A stretch of DNA of 64,000 bases from Lepidodermella squamata (Eukaryota > Gastrotricha), in NCBI GenBank assembly GCA_047495785.1, contig JBLDXI010000015.1, positions 868,001-932,000 on the forward strand. The letters are read 5' to 3'. The notes beneath the pieces were generated by a model, which had not been told where the DNA came from, ran no database searches, and saw nothing but the letters and a program-made list of their open reading frames with translations. This document shows, one piece after another, positions 10,549-24,500 of this stretch (position 1 is its first letter; every line of letters starts with the position of its first letter). The position numbers were made by a program, and so were the translations under genes.

Positions 10549-12376
10549 AGATATCGCTAGCGTTTCGGTATAACTCTCCATTTGACGGTAATTATTTTAC
10601 CGCGGCACCAAACAAGGTCACCTTAATGCTTTTGCGGTAAAACTATCGTCGCCGCGTTTGTAAATTTTTACCGCACGCGGCGTTAGTTTTACCGTGGAAA
10701 GCACTTGCGGCCTTGTGAGTAATATAGTAATATAGTATACTATATTACTCACAATCTTGCGGCAGTTGCTATTTAACTTACCGTAAATACCGAATTACTA
10801 GGCATCACCTAAATTTAAGGCAGGACCGGAATTGAGGGCAGAGGCCAGAGGTCAATTGAAATGATATAAGGCAGAACCGAAATATAAGGCACGTGCCTCT
10901 TATTCCGGCTTGAGTGAGCGTCAGCTGTGCAAATGGAAGAAGCTTAATCTCGCGCACTTGATAGAGCGTAAGTAGTACTTGATCCACCTGTGAGGAATTT
11001 AATCCCTTGTTTACACACAGTCGCTAGCAGCAAAGGAGGTAAAGAACGCAGGCGCCTCCCAGGTGCGGGTCGATGAGGTTGAAATTATAACTGGTGATGA
11101 TGATGAATGAATTTCTCGTGCTCGGTAAAAATAAATATAAGGCAGACCCGAAATAAAAGGCAGACCCGTTTTACAAGGCAGGACTTTTGGGGCATTCGAA
11201 ATTATTATAAGGCACTCTCTTATAATTCGGTATTTACGGTAATAAAAACTAGCCTCCCGAAAAATAGTTAATTGTTATTGTTGCTTTCGGGCCAATTTCA
11301 ATTACTTTGCGGTTATTATTTTCAAATTTTATTTTGAAAAATCGTCCGGACTTGAACTAAATTGGCTATTTTCTTCAATATCATCTTCATTTTTTGAAAA
11401 TAATTTTATAAATTAAGCAAAAATGTTCTTAAACCGCCATAATAAGCTATCAACAACCAAGATGATGACGTTCCCGCAAGCCTTAAAAGTTCGGAATTAG
11501 TAAATTCGGAATATCGCGAAATTAATCCAGATTATTACAAGAAGCGCCGAGTGTTAGTGTTGAGATATAGACAATTACGACGGCGGCATCAGCTGCACCA
11601 GGTCATCAAAGCAGCTCGAGTCTAAGTTTAGGGAAGCGAAGAAGGATGCGAGACGCGACGTTGCGGAATGGAACCTGGTTTGCTCGCCGGCGTGAGCTAG
11701 CCGAATTTTTTTCTTATAAATTGTTGACGAAATTCGTTGAACTCAAGTTCGGCTTCAATAAAATTGATATGAAGACGAGTATCAAGGGCATTTTCTGCTC
11801 AAATTTGGTTTTCAAACAAGAAACAGGAATAAACAGGAATTTGACTTGAAATCTCAAAATATCTGCTGCGCAAGGCGATGAAGCCATGGCGATGGCTCGA
11901 GCAATCCACCGCGCAGAATGACAGTCTTTCTACTTACTGTAAGGCTGACACAGCGAGCGCAAGAAGCATGCTGAATATGAGCCATGGAGGAATCCCGCGC
12001 GCACACCATGGTAGCGCGTCATTTTGTAATGGTGCGTCCACAAACTAACTTCGGAGAGGGTGACTTCGGAGACCGAACTTGAAACTTCGGAACACTCAAG
12101 CGAAACTTCGGTGACGTTATCAGTGGCAATTTCCGCGCGCGAGCGGCATGAGTCGTCCGAAGTTTCTATTGTTTGCGGGCCGAAGATTTCGAGTGCGCGC
12201 GCATGAGTGCCATGGGAACTTACCGCAGAACAATTAATTTTACCGCGCGCGAGTATTTGTATGCTTCAACGTCGAGGTAGTGCCGTTTACGATAAATTGT
12301 TTACCGCAACTAGAGAACAATGGCGAGGCGGAGTTACCGTCAAATAAAGAGTTATACCGAAACGCTAACGATATCT
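10549..12376. mobile_element. 1.8-kb element with 44-bp inverted ends
   Basis: Left end 10549-10592 (AGATATCGCTAGCGTTTCGG, then TATAACTCTCC) and right end 12333-12376 are inverted copies with about four differences. The interior has no recognisable coding sequence. It contains the TACCGTA MITE at 10778-11242 and several repeats of TTTACCGC/GCGGTAAA in both orientations. A short perfect palindrome built on GAGTAATATAGTA lies at about 10721-10752. The element stops 145 bases short of the HSP70 stop codon. Confidence 0.65.
10778..11242. mobile_element. MITE with TACCGTA ends, copy 2
   Basis: The ends TTACCGTAAATACCGAATTA (10778) and its inverse (to 11242) enclose repeated units of the form ATAAGGCAGACCCGAAAT. 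These units occur near both ends in the same orientation. It is the same design as 6101-6522. There is no coding capacity. Confidence 0.75.
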
Positions 12377-12521
12377 ACATTAAAACTAAACCCAAAATGC
12401 ATTGCCGAGATTTATTGTCAAATTATAACAGCTGAAATCATGATGCAAAACTGGGTAAAAGTAGCAAAATTAGTAGAAAAAACATTGTCATATCAGTTTC
12501 TTGGAGAGTTGAGAACATTTT

Positions 12522-15500
12522 TCAGTCGACCTCTTCGATTTTCGGACCCTCGCCACGGCCTGGCATCGGACCACCTCTCGGCGACGAAGGTCCGCGAGCG
12601 CCACCCGCGCCTCCACCTCCATGCAGCTTCGTCATAAACGGACTGCAAGTGCGGTTCAACTCCTGCATTTTATAGTCCAACTCTTCCTTATCTGCCAAAG
12701 CATTACGGTCCAGCCAATCGATGATCTCCTGGCACTTGTAAACCACAATCTGCCTGTCGCCAGCCGATAGTTTATCATCGCCAGCCTCTTGAGCCGCTTG
12801 CTTGTACGAGTAGACCAAGTTTTCCAGCTGATTCTTCGCCGAAACTCGTTCTCGCTGTTTCGCATCTTCAGACGAAAACTTCTCCGCATCGGCAACCATC
12901 CGTTCGACTTCATCCTTCGACAAACGGCCTTTTTCGTTCGTAATCGTGATTTTGCTAGATTTCCCGGTCGATTTGTCGCTGGCGGCTACGTTGAGAATGC
13001 CGTTAGCGTCAATGTCGAAGGTAACTTCGATCTGGGGCACGCCACGCGGGGCTGGCGGAATGCCGCGCAGGTCGAAGGTTCCAAGCAAATGGTTGTCCTT
13101 TGTCATCGCTCTTTCACCTACGCAACAAAACAGAACGCTCTATATCTTCTCAATTTTTCAACGAGCATGTGAAATTTGGTCTTTCAGGAGCCGGAAATGA
13201 AGGGAAAGGGAAATAACAAATAATCTATAAAACTTGAGGCGAGAGTGAAAAATCCGGGGAAGTTAGGTCTCATCAAGTATAATACCGATAATTGCTGAAC
13301 CTTTCAAGTTTTTCGGGTATTTTTCGGAAAATTGTATAGTGAAATCTTTGATAAAGGATGACAAATGGAAATTCAACAACTTCAACAAATGGAATAGCTT
13401 CAACGTTGGCAAAACGCAAAAGATAGAAACCCCAAATATAGACAGGTATAATAGAATAAGGACTATTTCAAGGTTACCTTCGTAAACGCTGATAGTGACA
13501 GCCGGCTGGTTGTCCGAGTATGTCGTGAAAGTCTGCGATGTTTTCGTCGGAATGCGGGTGTTGCGTTCGATCAGCTTCGTCATCACGCCGCCGGCTGTTT
13601 CGATGCCCATACTCAGCGGAGCCACATCAACGAGCAGCACATCTCGCACGGTCGTATCTTCGACACCTAAAAAATTAATAGACGAAAATTGTGCTTAGTT
13701 TACCCACAAAATTCGAACTCAGGCTTTTTTAATGAAAGCTAGTGAGGAGATATTTCTGAATTCAGCTGAAAACGCGGGCAGCTCTCAATATTGGATGACA
13801 TTTTAGCTAAAAACTCAGCGCTCAAAATTCTTCCCGAAAATGAGGACTGAAAAAACCGTGTTTCGGTATACACACAGATGGTTTCGATGTAGTAAAACAA
13901 GTGCTGTTCGACCCCATGCATTTCCTCTTACAGATCAAGAGAATTCTTCTCATTTCGACTTTTCCTCAGTAAATCATCAACCCGTATTTCTAAATCTTCG
14001 ACACAATGGCAATGATGTTATCTCGAGTTGAAAACCGCACAGATCCAACTTGAACGATGTACCGGGTACAAGCTAATAACAAGCCTAGAATCTTGCCCTC
14101 ACATGCCTGAACAGTGGCAGCGATTGTGAGTGGTGGAAACCTATCAAATAGCAGACGAAGTTCCAACACCTGAGTCGGATTCTTAAACGCAAAAAGGTTT
14201 CTCCGATCAATGATTGCACCAATGTGTGATTTTCGACGCATCAGGCTACATTAAAGTGGCAGCATTCAACAATTCTTCACGCTCCGTTCAGCTGTTACCG
14301 AGATCAAGACCGAATTGTTCAAATTTCCGATTTCAAAAATACTCATGTTGCTTGGCGAACTTTGCGTCTTAAAATCTCGATGATTCAGCTATCAAGCCTG
14401 GCCAATCTATATTCAGCTCATTTTTCTGCGTACCGGCGGTCATTTTACGAGTTGCATTTCCGTTTGCAGAGCCGATATATCGGTTCCAAGTATCGATTTT
14501 ACAAATCAGTGATTTTCCCCGATAAATGAACTCTAAAAGGCCGTTATTTAATCATTTCTACCCAATTAATATCACCAGGTAGCTAAAATAAAAATCCCAG
14601 GTTCAAAATATCGATCTACAAATTAGCGCTGGAACCTGTAAGCCCGAAGTGTTGGAGGTGCAACCATCTAAATGCTTGCGAACTACGAAACGACCCACGC
14701 CTCCACCCTTTGACAATGGTTTCGGCGGCATCAAAATAAGCAGTTCGTCGCAGCGCGACATTGAAGAAGCTGAATTCGACGTGCTTTACGGTACTGCGCT
14801 ACCCGAAAGCAAGCACTTTTTCTTCGTGATTATTCATATAAGGATCAATGTTGAAATAATAATGGAGGATACGTTATTGGCCATGAATGTTTCTTAATAG
14901 GTCGAAGCTTAATTAAATGGATATCCATCTGAATTAGCTGTTCTTGAGTTCATGCTCTTGGATGTGGTTTCTGGTTTTTTGTAGCCGATGAATTTGAACA
15001 GCGGCGTACACATGTGAAAGTCGGAAATTTCTGCACGGATATTACTCCCAATATGCACCCAGACCCGAGGCCGACCCGGGGACAACTCTGACGCACATCG
15101 ACTACCTTCCGCACCTACGGCACCTTCAAACGCGACATCAAATTGTTATCATTATCCCATAAATCTCGCCGTCAAGTTTTCGCCGATTTTATTCAAGAGC
15201 TCGGCAGACCAGTCGAAGGTCTCCCCGGAAACCCTGCACAAGGCGCCGCCGCCATGGAAGTCGATGACGGCTCAGAATATCAACACCGAGCACGGATTCG
15301 AGTTCCTCCGATGACTCTCCAAATGACTCCGATTGATCTATATCGCAATTTGCTATTTATCATTTTTGCCAACCTTAAATTTTGCGTTAAGCAGACTTAT
15401 GCATACTATTCATCAGTCCAAATTACTCGATTTTCCACGTGATTCCCTATCACCAAATTTGAAATTCCAATTTCTTCATTTTTGACGGGAAAAATCGTGT

Positions 15501-18500
15501 TTCATTTAGGCGAACACAAACCTGACAGAACAGCAGCCTGGACCGCAGCTCCATAGGCGACAGCTTCATCCGGATTGATCGACTGATTCAGCGTCTTGCC
15601 GCCCATAAAATCTTTCAACAACTTCTGAACCTTCGGAATTCGAGTCGAACCGCCCACCAGTACAACTTCATCGATACGCGATTTGTCGAGTTTAGCGTCA
15701 CGGATGGCCTGTTCGACCGGTTGCATCGTTCGCGCGAACAAGTCATTGCACAGTTCTTCGAAACGGGCTCGCGTTATTTTCGCATAGAAATCAACGCCTT
15801 CGTGCAACGAGTCGATTTCAAGGCTGGCTTCGGCCGAACTCGACAGCGCGCGCTTGGCCCGCTCGCAGGCGGTTCGAAGACGACGGATGGCTCGTAAATT
15901 GCCAGAAATGTCCTAAAAAATGGGTAAAACGTCATTTCGCCCTCAGAGCAAATTTCATATAATTTCAGATGATAAAAGAAAATTAAAAAAGAAAATTCAT
16001 AAATTTTGTGATTTTCCAATATATTGGCTGGCCTTTAATCTACTATTTTGTCATGTTATTTATCTCATTTTATTAAATTATTGAAAAAGATACGGTTTAT
16101 ATGAGGAAACACTTCAAGTCCGGTAATTTCTGTTTAGCCCACGGGCTGTGCGATTGTTTGTCCTATTTCAAATAATAAACTCACACTTACTCATAGCGTG
16201 ATCAGCTGAGCTATCGATAAGAAGGTAATATTTTCCAATTGATTGTATTGATCTGTGGCTCATTTCCAAGTGACCAAAAAGAGGATTTGCCAGCCCTTCG
16301 AAATGTAGCCGGTTACCTAAGCAGAGTTGTAGGCCTTTCAGGTTCGAATCCAACACCAGAGGACTTTACTGATTTATACAAGACTATTCCCCATGCAGAA
16401 GTATACCGCTTAGTAAGATTAATGTCATCCACAGCTGTCCACACACTGACAGATCCAGATTTTCGAAACCAGCTATATGAGGAATTTCCTGTCTTCAACA
16501 CAGATGTGATCGATCGCATTTTAAATAGTATTACCGCTCGTTGCACGATTCAGCATTATAAGAATGAAGCTATAGAAAAAGCTAGTTTCGCCTCCTTCGC
16601 GACCACAAACTCAGCGAGATTAATTTTTCGATTCCTCCGAAATTTTATTCGTTTTACTCAGAGATGAAAAGTCCGGTCCACGACGGCTGTCTCTCTAAAT
16701 TTATTACTATTCCAAACTATAGTACGCCCCACCTCTGTGGCAGAACGGAAGTCGTATCGGTCCCGCTACTTGATCAATCGGATAACGGTCGAATTTAATT
16801 TATTTGGAGTGCATCAATTATAGAAATTCGCAACGATTTATACTTGAGTTGGCTGAGCTGCTTCTGTCTGCCACCGCGCTTCTAATCACCGGCCTGGCCC
16901 TCATCATCGGCGCCATCCATCACCTGCGTATCGATTGTTTTCGAATTCTACACATCAGCGCGTCGCATTTTAGCTTAAAAACTTGAGGGCAACCATCGAT
17001 ATCTGTCTGTCAAGCACTATATAGTGCTATTTGTAATTATACCTAAAGAATTTTTTTAACTTTTTGTTCCGGTTCTACTTTGGACTTGCTTTGCCTCAAT
17101 AACAGCAGTGCTATTTGCCTCTGTCAGTTTTCTTCAATTCGCAAGTTTTCTCCAAGTTTGAGTTTTGCCAAATTTTGTTTTAGTGACTTCAGTAACTTAA
17201 ACGAAGTACCGGGGACAAGCTTGTAGCAAGCCTGAGTTCTCGCCCTCACATGCCTGAACAGTGGGCAGCGATTGTGAGCGAGAGCCACAGTAAATGGCAG
17301 ACGAAGTTCCAACATCTGATTCTGACACGCAACAAGGTTTCCGGCCCAATCAACTTAGTGGAACCAGTGAATCCACAATTTTTCTATTGGCTGGTATTTT
17401 TAGTTACAGGCGCGCTCCTTAATGCTGTTGGTGGGTTTAAAAGGCACGCGAATTTTCCATTTTTTTCAGTTTTATCTCACATTTTTCATCTGAACATTTC
17501 AACTCACATATTTTTTAATTTTTAATTAATTTTTTTAATTTATAATAATGCTCGTCCGCATGACCGTCGTCGAGAGCGAAGGGTGGCACAAACTTGTTGT
17601 CAGCGAAATCCCATCTTTCGACGAACTACGATTCTCTGCGATGGAGGAACTTCATCTGGGTGAAGTTTACGGCTTCAACTATACGGATGCTAATGGTGAA
17701 AAAGTAATATTTTTTTATTTTTATGAATCATGCCTTGTATTGAGATTGCTTTCTAGGCCTGCTTCGCCACCGAGAAAAGCCTCAAAATTGCGCTTGCCGA
17801 ATTGGGAGGAAAGCTCGACAAGCTGTGGGTGTTGCCGGCGGCTCCGGAAAGCCGATCAAGGGCTGGGTCTGTGAGCTCTTGCTCCAGTCGCCGATCAGCG
17901 TTCAAGTCAGTGGCGTTCTCATCACCGACGGCAAGTATTTCCTCGATCAGCGTTTCGCTTCCGAAAACTGCCTCGAAGCCAGATTCGACGCTCAAAGCGG
18001 CTTCTTCAACCATCACCCAGACGCCGAAGAAGCACAAGTCGAGGCGCTCGAAAGTCCGGAAAGGCGGCCGGCCTTACGCTCCGTACGACACCCCGGAGAA
18101 AGAAAGTATCAAAGCCCTCCTCGATTTCGGGCAAGAAAACGATTTTCCCGAAACAATCGAATATAGCCCGCACATCAAGAGCTATAAAGCCGCTCAAGAC
18201 CCCGATTTTATGGCTGTTTTCGGATCTCGCTCCAAGACCGCGGTGATGGACAAAATCAACGCGGAATGGAAGAAACTCATGGACACTGATACAGATTCCG
18301 AATAACTTTTCCACATATCTCATACTTTTGTTTTAATTCATTTTTTCAATTTTAAACCTGTTTTATGAGGCCAATAACATGAAGTTTTGATAAAATAAAG
18401 CCTTATCAATTTTTATTTTGACTTCTTAGTTCAATAATACCGTTCAAAAAATTAAAAACTTGAAAATTTGACTTTACACCCTATTTTCACTTTTCTCAAC

Positions 18501-21500
18501 AATCAGGGTTGTGATCGAAGAAAAAGTGTAAATTTGCAATTTTTATTACGCAACATTGACCTTACCGATAAGAGCCAAATTTTACCCAGCGTTAGTCATA
18601 CCCAAGAGCTATCTGTGATAGAAAAGGTTTGATTTTTTCTTTCGATCACAACCCTGGTATGCCATATATTATAGCCTGCTTCCAGCAATCATGCTTTTCA
18701 AAAATTAAACTAAAAGGGCCGATGTAATAGGTATGTAATATTTTTTAGGCTTAGCGTCTCATTAAATTTTGCCGGATTTGATTGCGGAAAATTATTCAAT
18801 GTACCTAATTTCGATGATAGCACAATTTTCGAACTAAACTTCGTGAAAAAAAGAAAGAAATCTGAAAATCCCGTGTTAATTGTTGATTGTTGGCGAAGAT
18901 TAATTTCGAAAATTAATGTCCAAACACGTTATTTTTGTGTATAACTGACTTCAGTGAAAATTTAATAATTTCAGCAGCCATTGAGCCTATTCGATGCATG
19001 AGAAAGGTTAATTTTAAGATTTTGAGTCCTAAGAAATGTCTTTCTTGATTATAACACATCTTATGAAGAATAGATCTCGGTATTTTTATTTATTATAACT
19101 ACTATCACCTAATTTGACGAGGATTATAGAAAATCATTCGAGATTAAAGTAAAACGTAAACACGAAGTTGATTATTCCGATTACAACATTAAACATAGAA
19201 CGCGTTCGTCGTCAATCGCGAAACTGGCTGTCAGGAATTCAAGTTTCAAGTCCAGCCCTGCTCAGGATCAATTGGTATCGATTGGCGGAAAGCATGTTCA
19301 CGCTCTGCTCGAGTAAGACTGATCCCTAATCGGCATTTTCGTACCACATGCTCTTCAAGCACGCTGATTTGGAATAGCACATCGCAAAAAGGACAGAATA
19401 AAAATATTCTGATTTTTGCGATATCATAAAAATATCGGTAAAATCTTCCTCGCTTGTATAAAAAAACTGAATTATCCATTCTACAAAAAATGCCAGCATT
19501 GAAGATAACTGATGAACAGGAATTTTATTGAAATTTTAAAACAAGAAAAAAGTTTAAAACAGGGTCAATTTTCAAATCAGAAAGTTCGACGATTGTTATT
19601 TCCGACGCATGTAAAACATTTTCAACCACAGCTGGCCAAGATCATCATCCCTGGAAAAGAGGTGGAATAAATACATTTTCACCAAATTACATATATTTAC
19701 AAGCAGTGCCAAGAAGCCGTCATCTGAAAATTTAAGCAGATCACAAATTTCCCATTTTCAACATCTTGCTTATCCAAAGTAAGGGATTTCAAAAATTCTC
19801 GGCATGTTATTTTGATCGGCCTCTTCAGCGACCCAAACCTTGACCAAAAATGACATTTTTTGTTGAATACCTTGGCATTTATTCTTACTTGCCGAAAGCG
19901 CCGCGGAACTGCCCAATGAAGCATGGCACATTCAACGTAAATTTACGCGGAAAGAAATGGGACCGCTTTGTTACCCGTTTCGATCTCAAAAGATGTTGAA
20001 TGGCAGCACCTACTACTCTGCCGAGCGATCGCGCGTGATTAGCTCTAGACAGATTAATCAATGAAACGTGGAAATGAATCGATTAAAAAAACGTACTTCG
20101 TGATTTTACGGCGAGAGCTCATATCAATGTAGTATTTCGATTTTTTCGATAAATATTATTTTTTTTTAAATTTTAGCACAATCCTATTATGAAAATAAAG
20201 CGCAATAAAAACGACTAGCCTAAGATAAGAAGCTCTTATTTTTAGGAAATAACGTAGACTTTTAATAATTTAGCCCAGCAAAATGGCCCCGGTTCGGGCA
20301 TTGAACTGCCCGGTTCGACATCCACCCCATTTACGATTGGTAAATTTATTCTTTAATTTTTCAAGTGACATACATATCTGATTTGCCAGCTCTGCGCGAC
20401 TTGTAAAGCGGCAGCTAAAGCCGATGGGCGACGTGGGCCGAAATCTGTGCGTTTGTTGTTATGATTTATATAATTCAGCCCTTAAATGATAGCGATTATC
20501 AGTCTAATCCTTCTGGCTTGCCTTACCATCAAATTCAAACAAAATCGGGGCGAAAAAAACGCATCGAAACGGTTTTAGCTGAGCATCTTAGTTCACTAAC
20601 TAACAGCGAATTGTGGCGAGAGAAGATTGGCGATAAAAAGGTCGCGGAATGCGGTTTATTCATTCGTTTCGAAGGTTCGAAAAATGTCGTAAGGGTTGAG
20701 ATGCCCCTAAAATCATCTGAAGAGCGCGATGAAATGCAAACAAAAGAAGCTGAGAGGTTATTTACTACTCATTATTTTATCTTCGCTTGCAATGCATTTT
20801 TTAGAGCTGTCAAGTTGCGGATGAGGCACGCGGTCTCAGGGCGGACATTTTTTAAACTCGCTAGGGCCCAAAATCCCAACCATCCTTCGCGCAGAAGACT
20901 GGTCAAAGCTCGCCGACGGCTTGCTAATTTTTTCCATATCACGACCCATGAGGAGCTTGAACACCGTGAGTATTTTTTTTAATTTGCCTCAAATATGATA
21001 CTTTTAAAATAAAAAAATCAGGTAAACATAGAAGCGACGATTCGCCCAGAGAAAAAGGTGCCACGATTTCCCCGAAAGAAATTTTCGAGCACTGGGCAAA
21101 TGCTAATATGCTGAAGCGTTACCCCGAAATTAATAAAATTAGGGTTCAAATCGACGGCATGGGGTCTCGATCAAATGTTGCCCAAGGCATTGTTTCATTT
21201 ATTATTTGTCTTGAAGACAGGAAGAAGACAGCTGGAATTGATAATGAGTACCAAGTTGGTTTATACCAGGGCGAAGAAGATTCTGAGAATCTTCGACATT
21301 ATTTTGCCGAAGTCTGTAGAGAGCTTGAGCAAATGTGTCGTGAAACCGTGACAGATCGGCATAAAGGGCGAAAATACAAATTTTCGTTGATTTTATGTTG
21401 CGACTATATGATGCTAACAAAGGTAAAAGCACTGTATAAGCTGCGAAATTCGAGTTTTCTGCCAACATTGCAATTTTAAGATTTTGGCCTGCGGCTCTCC

Positions 21501-24500
21501 AGGTAGCGACCACTCATGTGTCTTCTGTGTCGGCAATGTTGGGAACGGAGCTGGGAATGAGGGCCCTGCTCGCGACTTTGCCGAGCAATTTCGACTTCGC
21601 AGCAATGAGCAAGGCTGGTCTCTAGAATATTTGCCGCTTTTCGATCTGCCTCGCGAAATGCTAACAATTCTGCCATGCTGCCTACATATGTTTTCGGCCA
21701 TAGCGCTTTCAATCTTGAATTCGGTAAGCTATGCAATAGGTTGGGAAGCAATGAAAATAGGCTAAATAAATTATTGCAGCTGTTAACATTTATGCTGAGT
21801 AACAAGCTGAAAACGGCTTTTAGCAATGCGAAAGGGTTTTTAGAGCGTTCTTTGTTCAATTTGCGCGTGGATCCGTCGAACGACCCCAATGCAACAAAGC
21901 TGAAGCGGTACACACATAGTGGTATCGTCAAGGTTCGAATTTGATTCAAAATTAATGTTATCGCTGATTTAAAATTTTCAAGGCCCTGCGCTGCTTGCAT
22001 GAGAATACTACGCTGATGACTTTTTTGGAAGAAAACTGGCAAAGCAAATTGCTCGAGTCCAGATTTACTCTCGATATATTTGTCAGATTTTTGGATGAAA
22101 ATAATGTCTCTCATCGTCGCAAATTACAGTCACCTGAAGCGAAAATTAAGAAGTGCTTGCAATTGCGCATGCCGGAGGCGGAAGAAGTGAGTTTCGTAAA
22201 CAGAAATCTGGCCTTTTACACACATGGATTTTACTATAAGCTTTCGTCATCATACTAATTGTTTTACAGGTTATTGCGGGAGTGCTGTCTAAGTTCCGAG
22301 AATTCGATATTCTCATTGCGAGAACTATCGAGTTACTCGATCTCGTCGAATCTAATGAGGTTCCCGAGAGCGATTTTGCGTTTCGCGAGTTCGAATTTTA
22401 TTTTCAAGCTGCGATAGGAAATGTAACGCCCTATTCCCATGGTAAAGCTTTTTTGACCGATGGGTGATTTGCTAAAGGTTTAATATCTTAGTCTTGGCCA
22501 GCCATGTTTATTCCCTGATGAGGGCAGGCTACGACCTTCGAGCTTTGAGCGGCATCTCAATTGAGTTGCGTATCAAAGCTCTCCGAAAGCTTTTATCTAG
22601 CACCGTTTTTTTCGGTGATCCGGTTTGCCGGCAACTAATGGAAAACCTGGTGATTTCAGCAAATAATGATGAGTCCCCCTGCTACAGCTCAGAAGAAAGT
22701 GATGGCGAATTGAGTGAGATAGAAGAACTGGAATTTTCTTGAAGAACTAGCGTGGTTGCAATCGGTAAAAATGAGTTAAAATGGAAATGTGACGTGAAAG
22801 AACCGAAATTAACAAGAAGTAAAATATTTAATGAAACATTTATTGAAACGTGTGATCACGGGAAAAAAAATAAAATGGCGCGTGGCGCGCTTTTTGATCC
22901 AACCAATCAGCTTTTAAACCAGCCAGCCAATCAGGAAATTGTGGATTCACTGGTTCCACTAAGAATGATTGTACCAAAGTGTCATTTTCGACGCATCAGG
23001 CTACATAAAAGTGGCAGCTTTCAACAATTCTTCGCGCTTCGATCAGCTGTTACCGAGATCAAGACCGAATTTATTAAATTCCCATTTTCAAAAATACTCG
23101 TGTGGATTTTCGAAATTTACGTCCTCCTTGAAATCTAGATAATTCCGCTACCAAGCCCGGCCAATCTATATTCAGCTCATTTTGCTCTATCGGCGGTCAT
23201 TTTACGAGTTGCACTTCCGTTTGCAGAGCCGATAGGTATATCGGTTCCAAGTACCGATTTTACAAATCAGTGATTTTTCCCGATAACTGAAATCTAAAAG
23301 GCCGTTATTGAATCGATTTCTACCTAATTAATATCACCAGGTAGCTAAAATAAAAATTCCAGGTTCAAAATATCGATCTACAAATCAGCGCAGGAACCTG
23401 TAAGCCCGAAGTGTTGGTGGTGCAAATACTTGCATCCATCTCTCAATAAATGCTTGCCTTCGTGTTTATACTACAAAAGCAGCCACACTACTAGAATATT
23501 TCAAGTGGCCGCAAGCCACGTCGAAAATAAAAGCGAGTCACAAAATTGACCCTGTGTCTAGTTCTGGGTCAAGTCCTGGCGCGAAGAAATCGCGAACATA
23601 GGCAACGGCGAAAAAGAAGAGCCAAGAAGACCCGCGTGACGAACTTTCGCGGTGAGATGAGGCTCAGAATTAAAACCTTACAGAATATACCTGATGAAAC
23701 CCGTTAAAAACCGACGGTAACTGGTAACTCGTTCGGTAATTTTCGGCAATTCCCGTTTTGGCCTAGTTTTGGCCGTGTTTTTACTTCCATTGACAAGTGA
23801 CATACCTTTGTAGGTTATGGCTTATGTCATGGCAGTTGGAATGGCTACTGGCCATGAGAATATCCTCTTAAATTCAGGGATCGATTTTGCCGAAAACTCA
23901 AAAATTTGATTTTTCTCAAAACTACAAAACGCTTCTACGCTTCTAGATTCTATGGTGATCATTTACTGCGACGGCTGCGAACGAAAACCACTCAACTACG
24001 TTTGGGACGAGAGAACTGGCGGTATCTGGCTGACAATTGCTGACAATTACAGAGGTCAAAATAAGAGCAAAAAAATAGAAGCGATAATTCTCGAAATGGC
24101 CCCATAAAAAGTGCAAAACTGAATTATTTCCAAGTCGGTCATACCCAAAACGAAGGTGAGTTGGTTCACAGCGTGATCGGCTGAGTTATCGATAAGATGG
24201 ACCTACGACTTAGCAATAGGTATATCGATCTGGCTAGTTCCAACATCGAATACAAAATCCGCGAGACAAAATTTGCGGTTCTTCCAAGACTTTAATCGTT
24301 CTACTCAGAGTTGAAAAGTTCGAACTGAATCCGGGGCTGTCTATCTGAACCCAAAACGACTAACTAGCTACTATAACGAGTCAAATTTCCTTCAAAAAAA
24401 TGAAAAATTATTTACTCCTGTTTTGGAGAATCATCTTTAAAACTCGAAATCTAGCTTTTAGATTTTACGAATTGTGGCCAGAATGCAATTTTTGAAAATA

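Larger units (their letters stand above)
17354..22963 (+). mobile_element. 5610-bp DNA transposon, two genes, 41-bp inverted ends
   Basis: The left end 17354-17394 starts CTTAGTGGAACCAGTGAATC and the right end 22923-22963 is its inverse. The first 28 bases are identical and the next 13 (TTGGCTGG region) differ at about four places. Each end contains a small palindrome, GTGGA...TCCAC. The flanks carry AA at 17352-17353 and 22964-22965, and the R1 reference copy has one AA there, consistent with a 2-bp target duplication. Inside are two plus-strand genes, at 17548-18305 and 20283-22742, both with intact spliced frames, and possible minus-strand exons near 19.2-19.9 kb. A smaller MITE sits at 18504-18656. 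The element is in the third HSP70 intron, antisense to HSP70. I cannot assign it to a named superfamily. Confidence 0.85.
17180..23815 (+). repeat. Interspersed repeat R1, copy split by a transposon
   Basis: Bases 17180-17353 and 22966-23815 are the two halves of one R1 copy, separated by the 5.6-kb transposon. Against the uninterrupted copy at 13728-14665, the join CAATCAA/TGATTG is restored when the element and one AA are removed. The 3-prime half extends into the same tail as the copy at 2152-2745. Confidence 0.75.

Noticed and set aside
21476-22114. 212-residue minus-strand frame opposite the transposon gene
   Set aside because: It uses a non-ATG start, overlaps five plus-strand exons that splice coherently, and has no recognisable domain.
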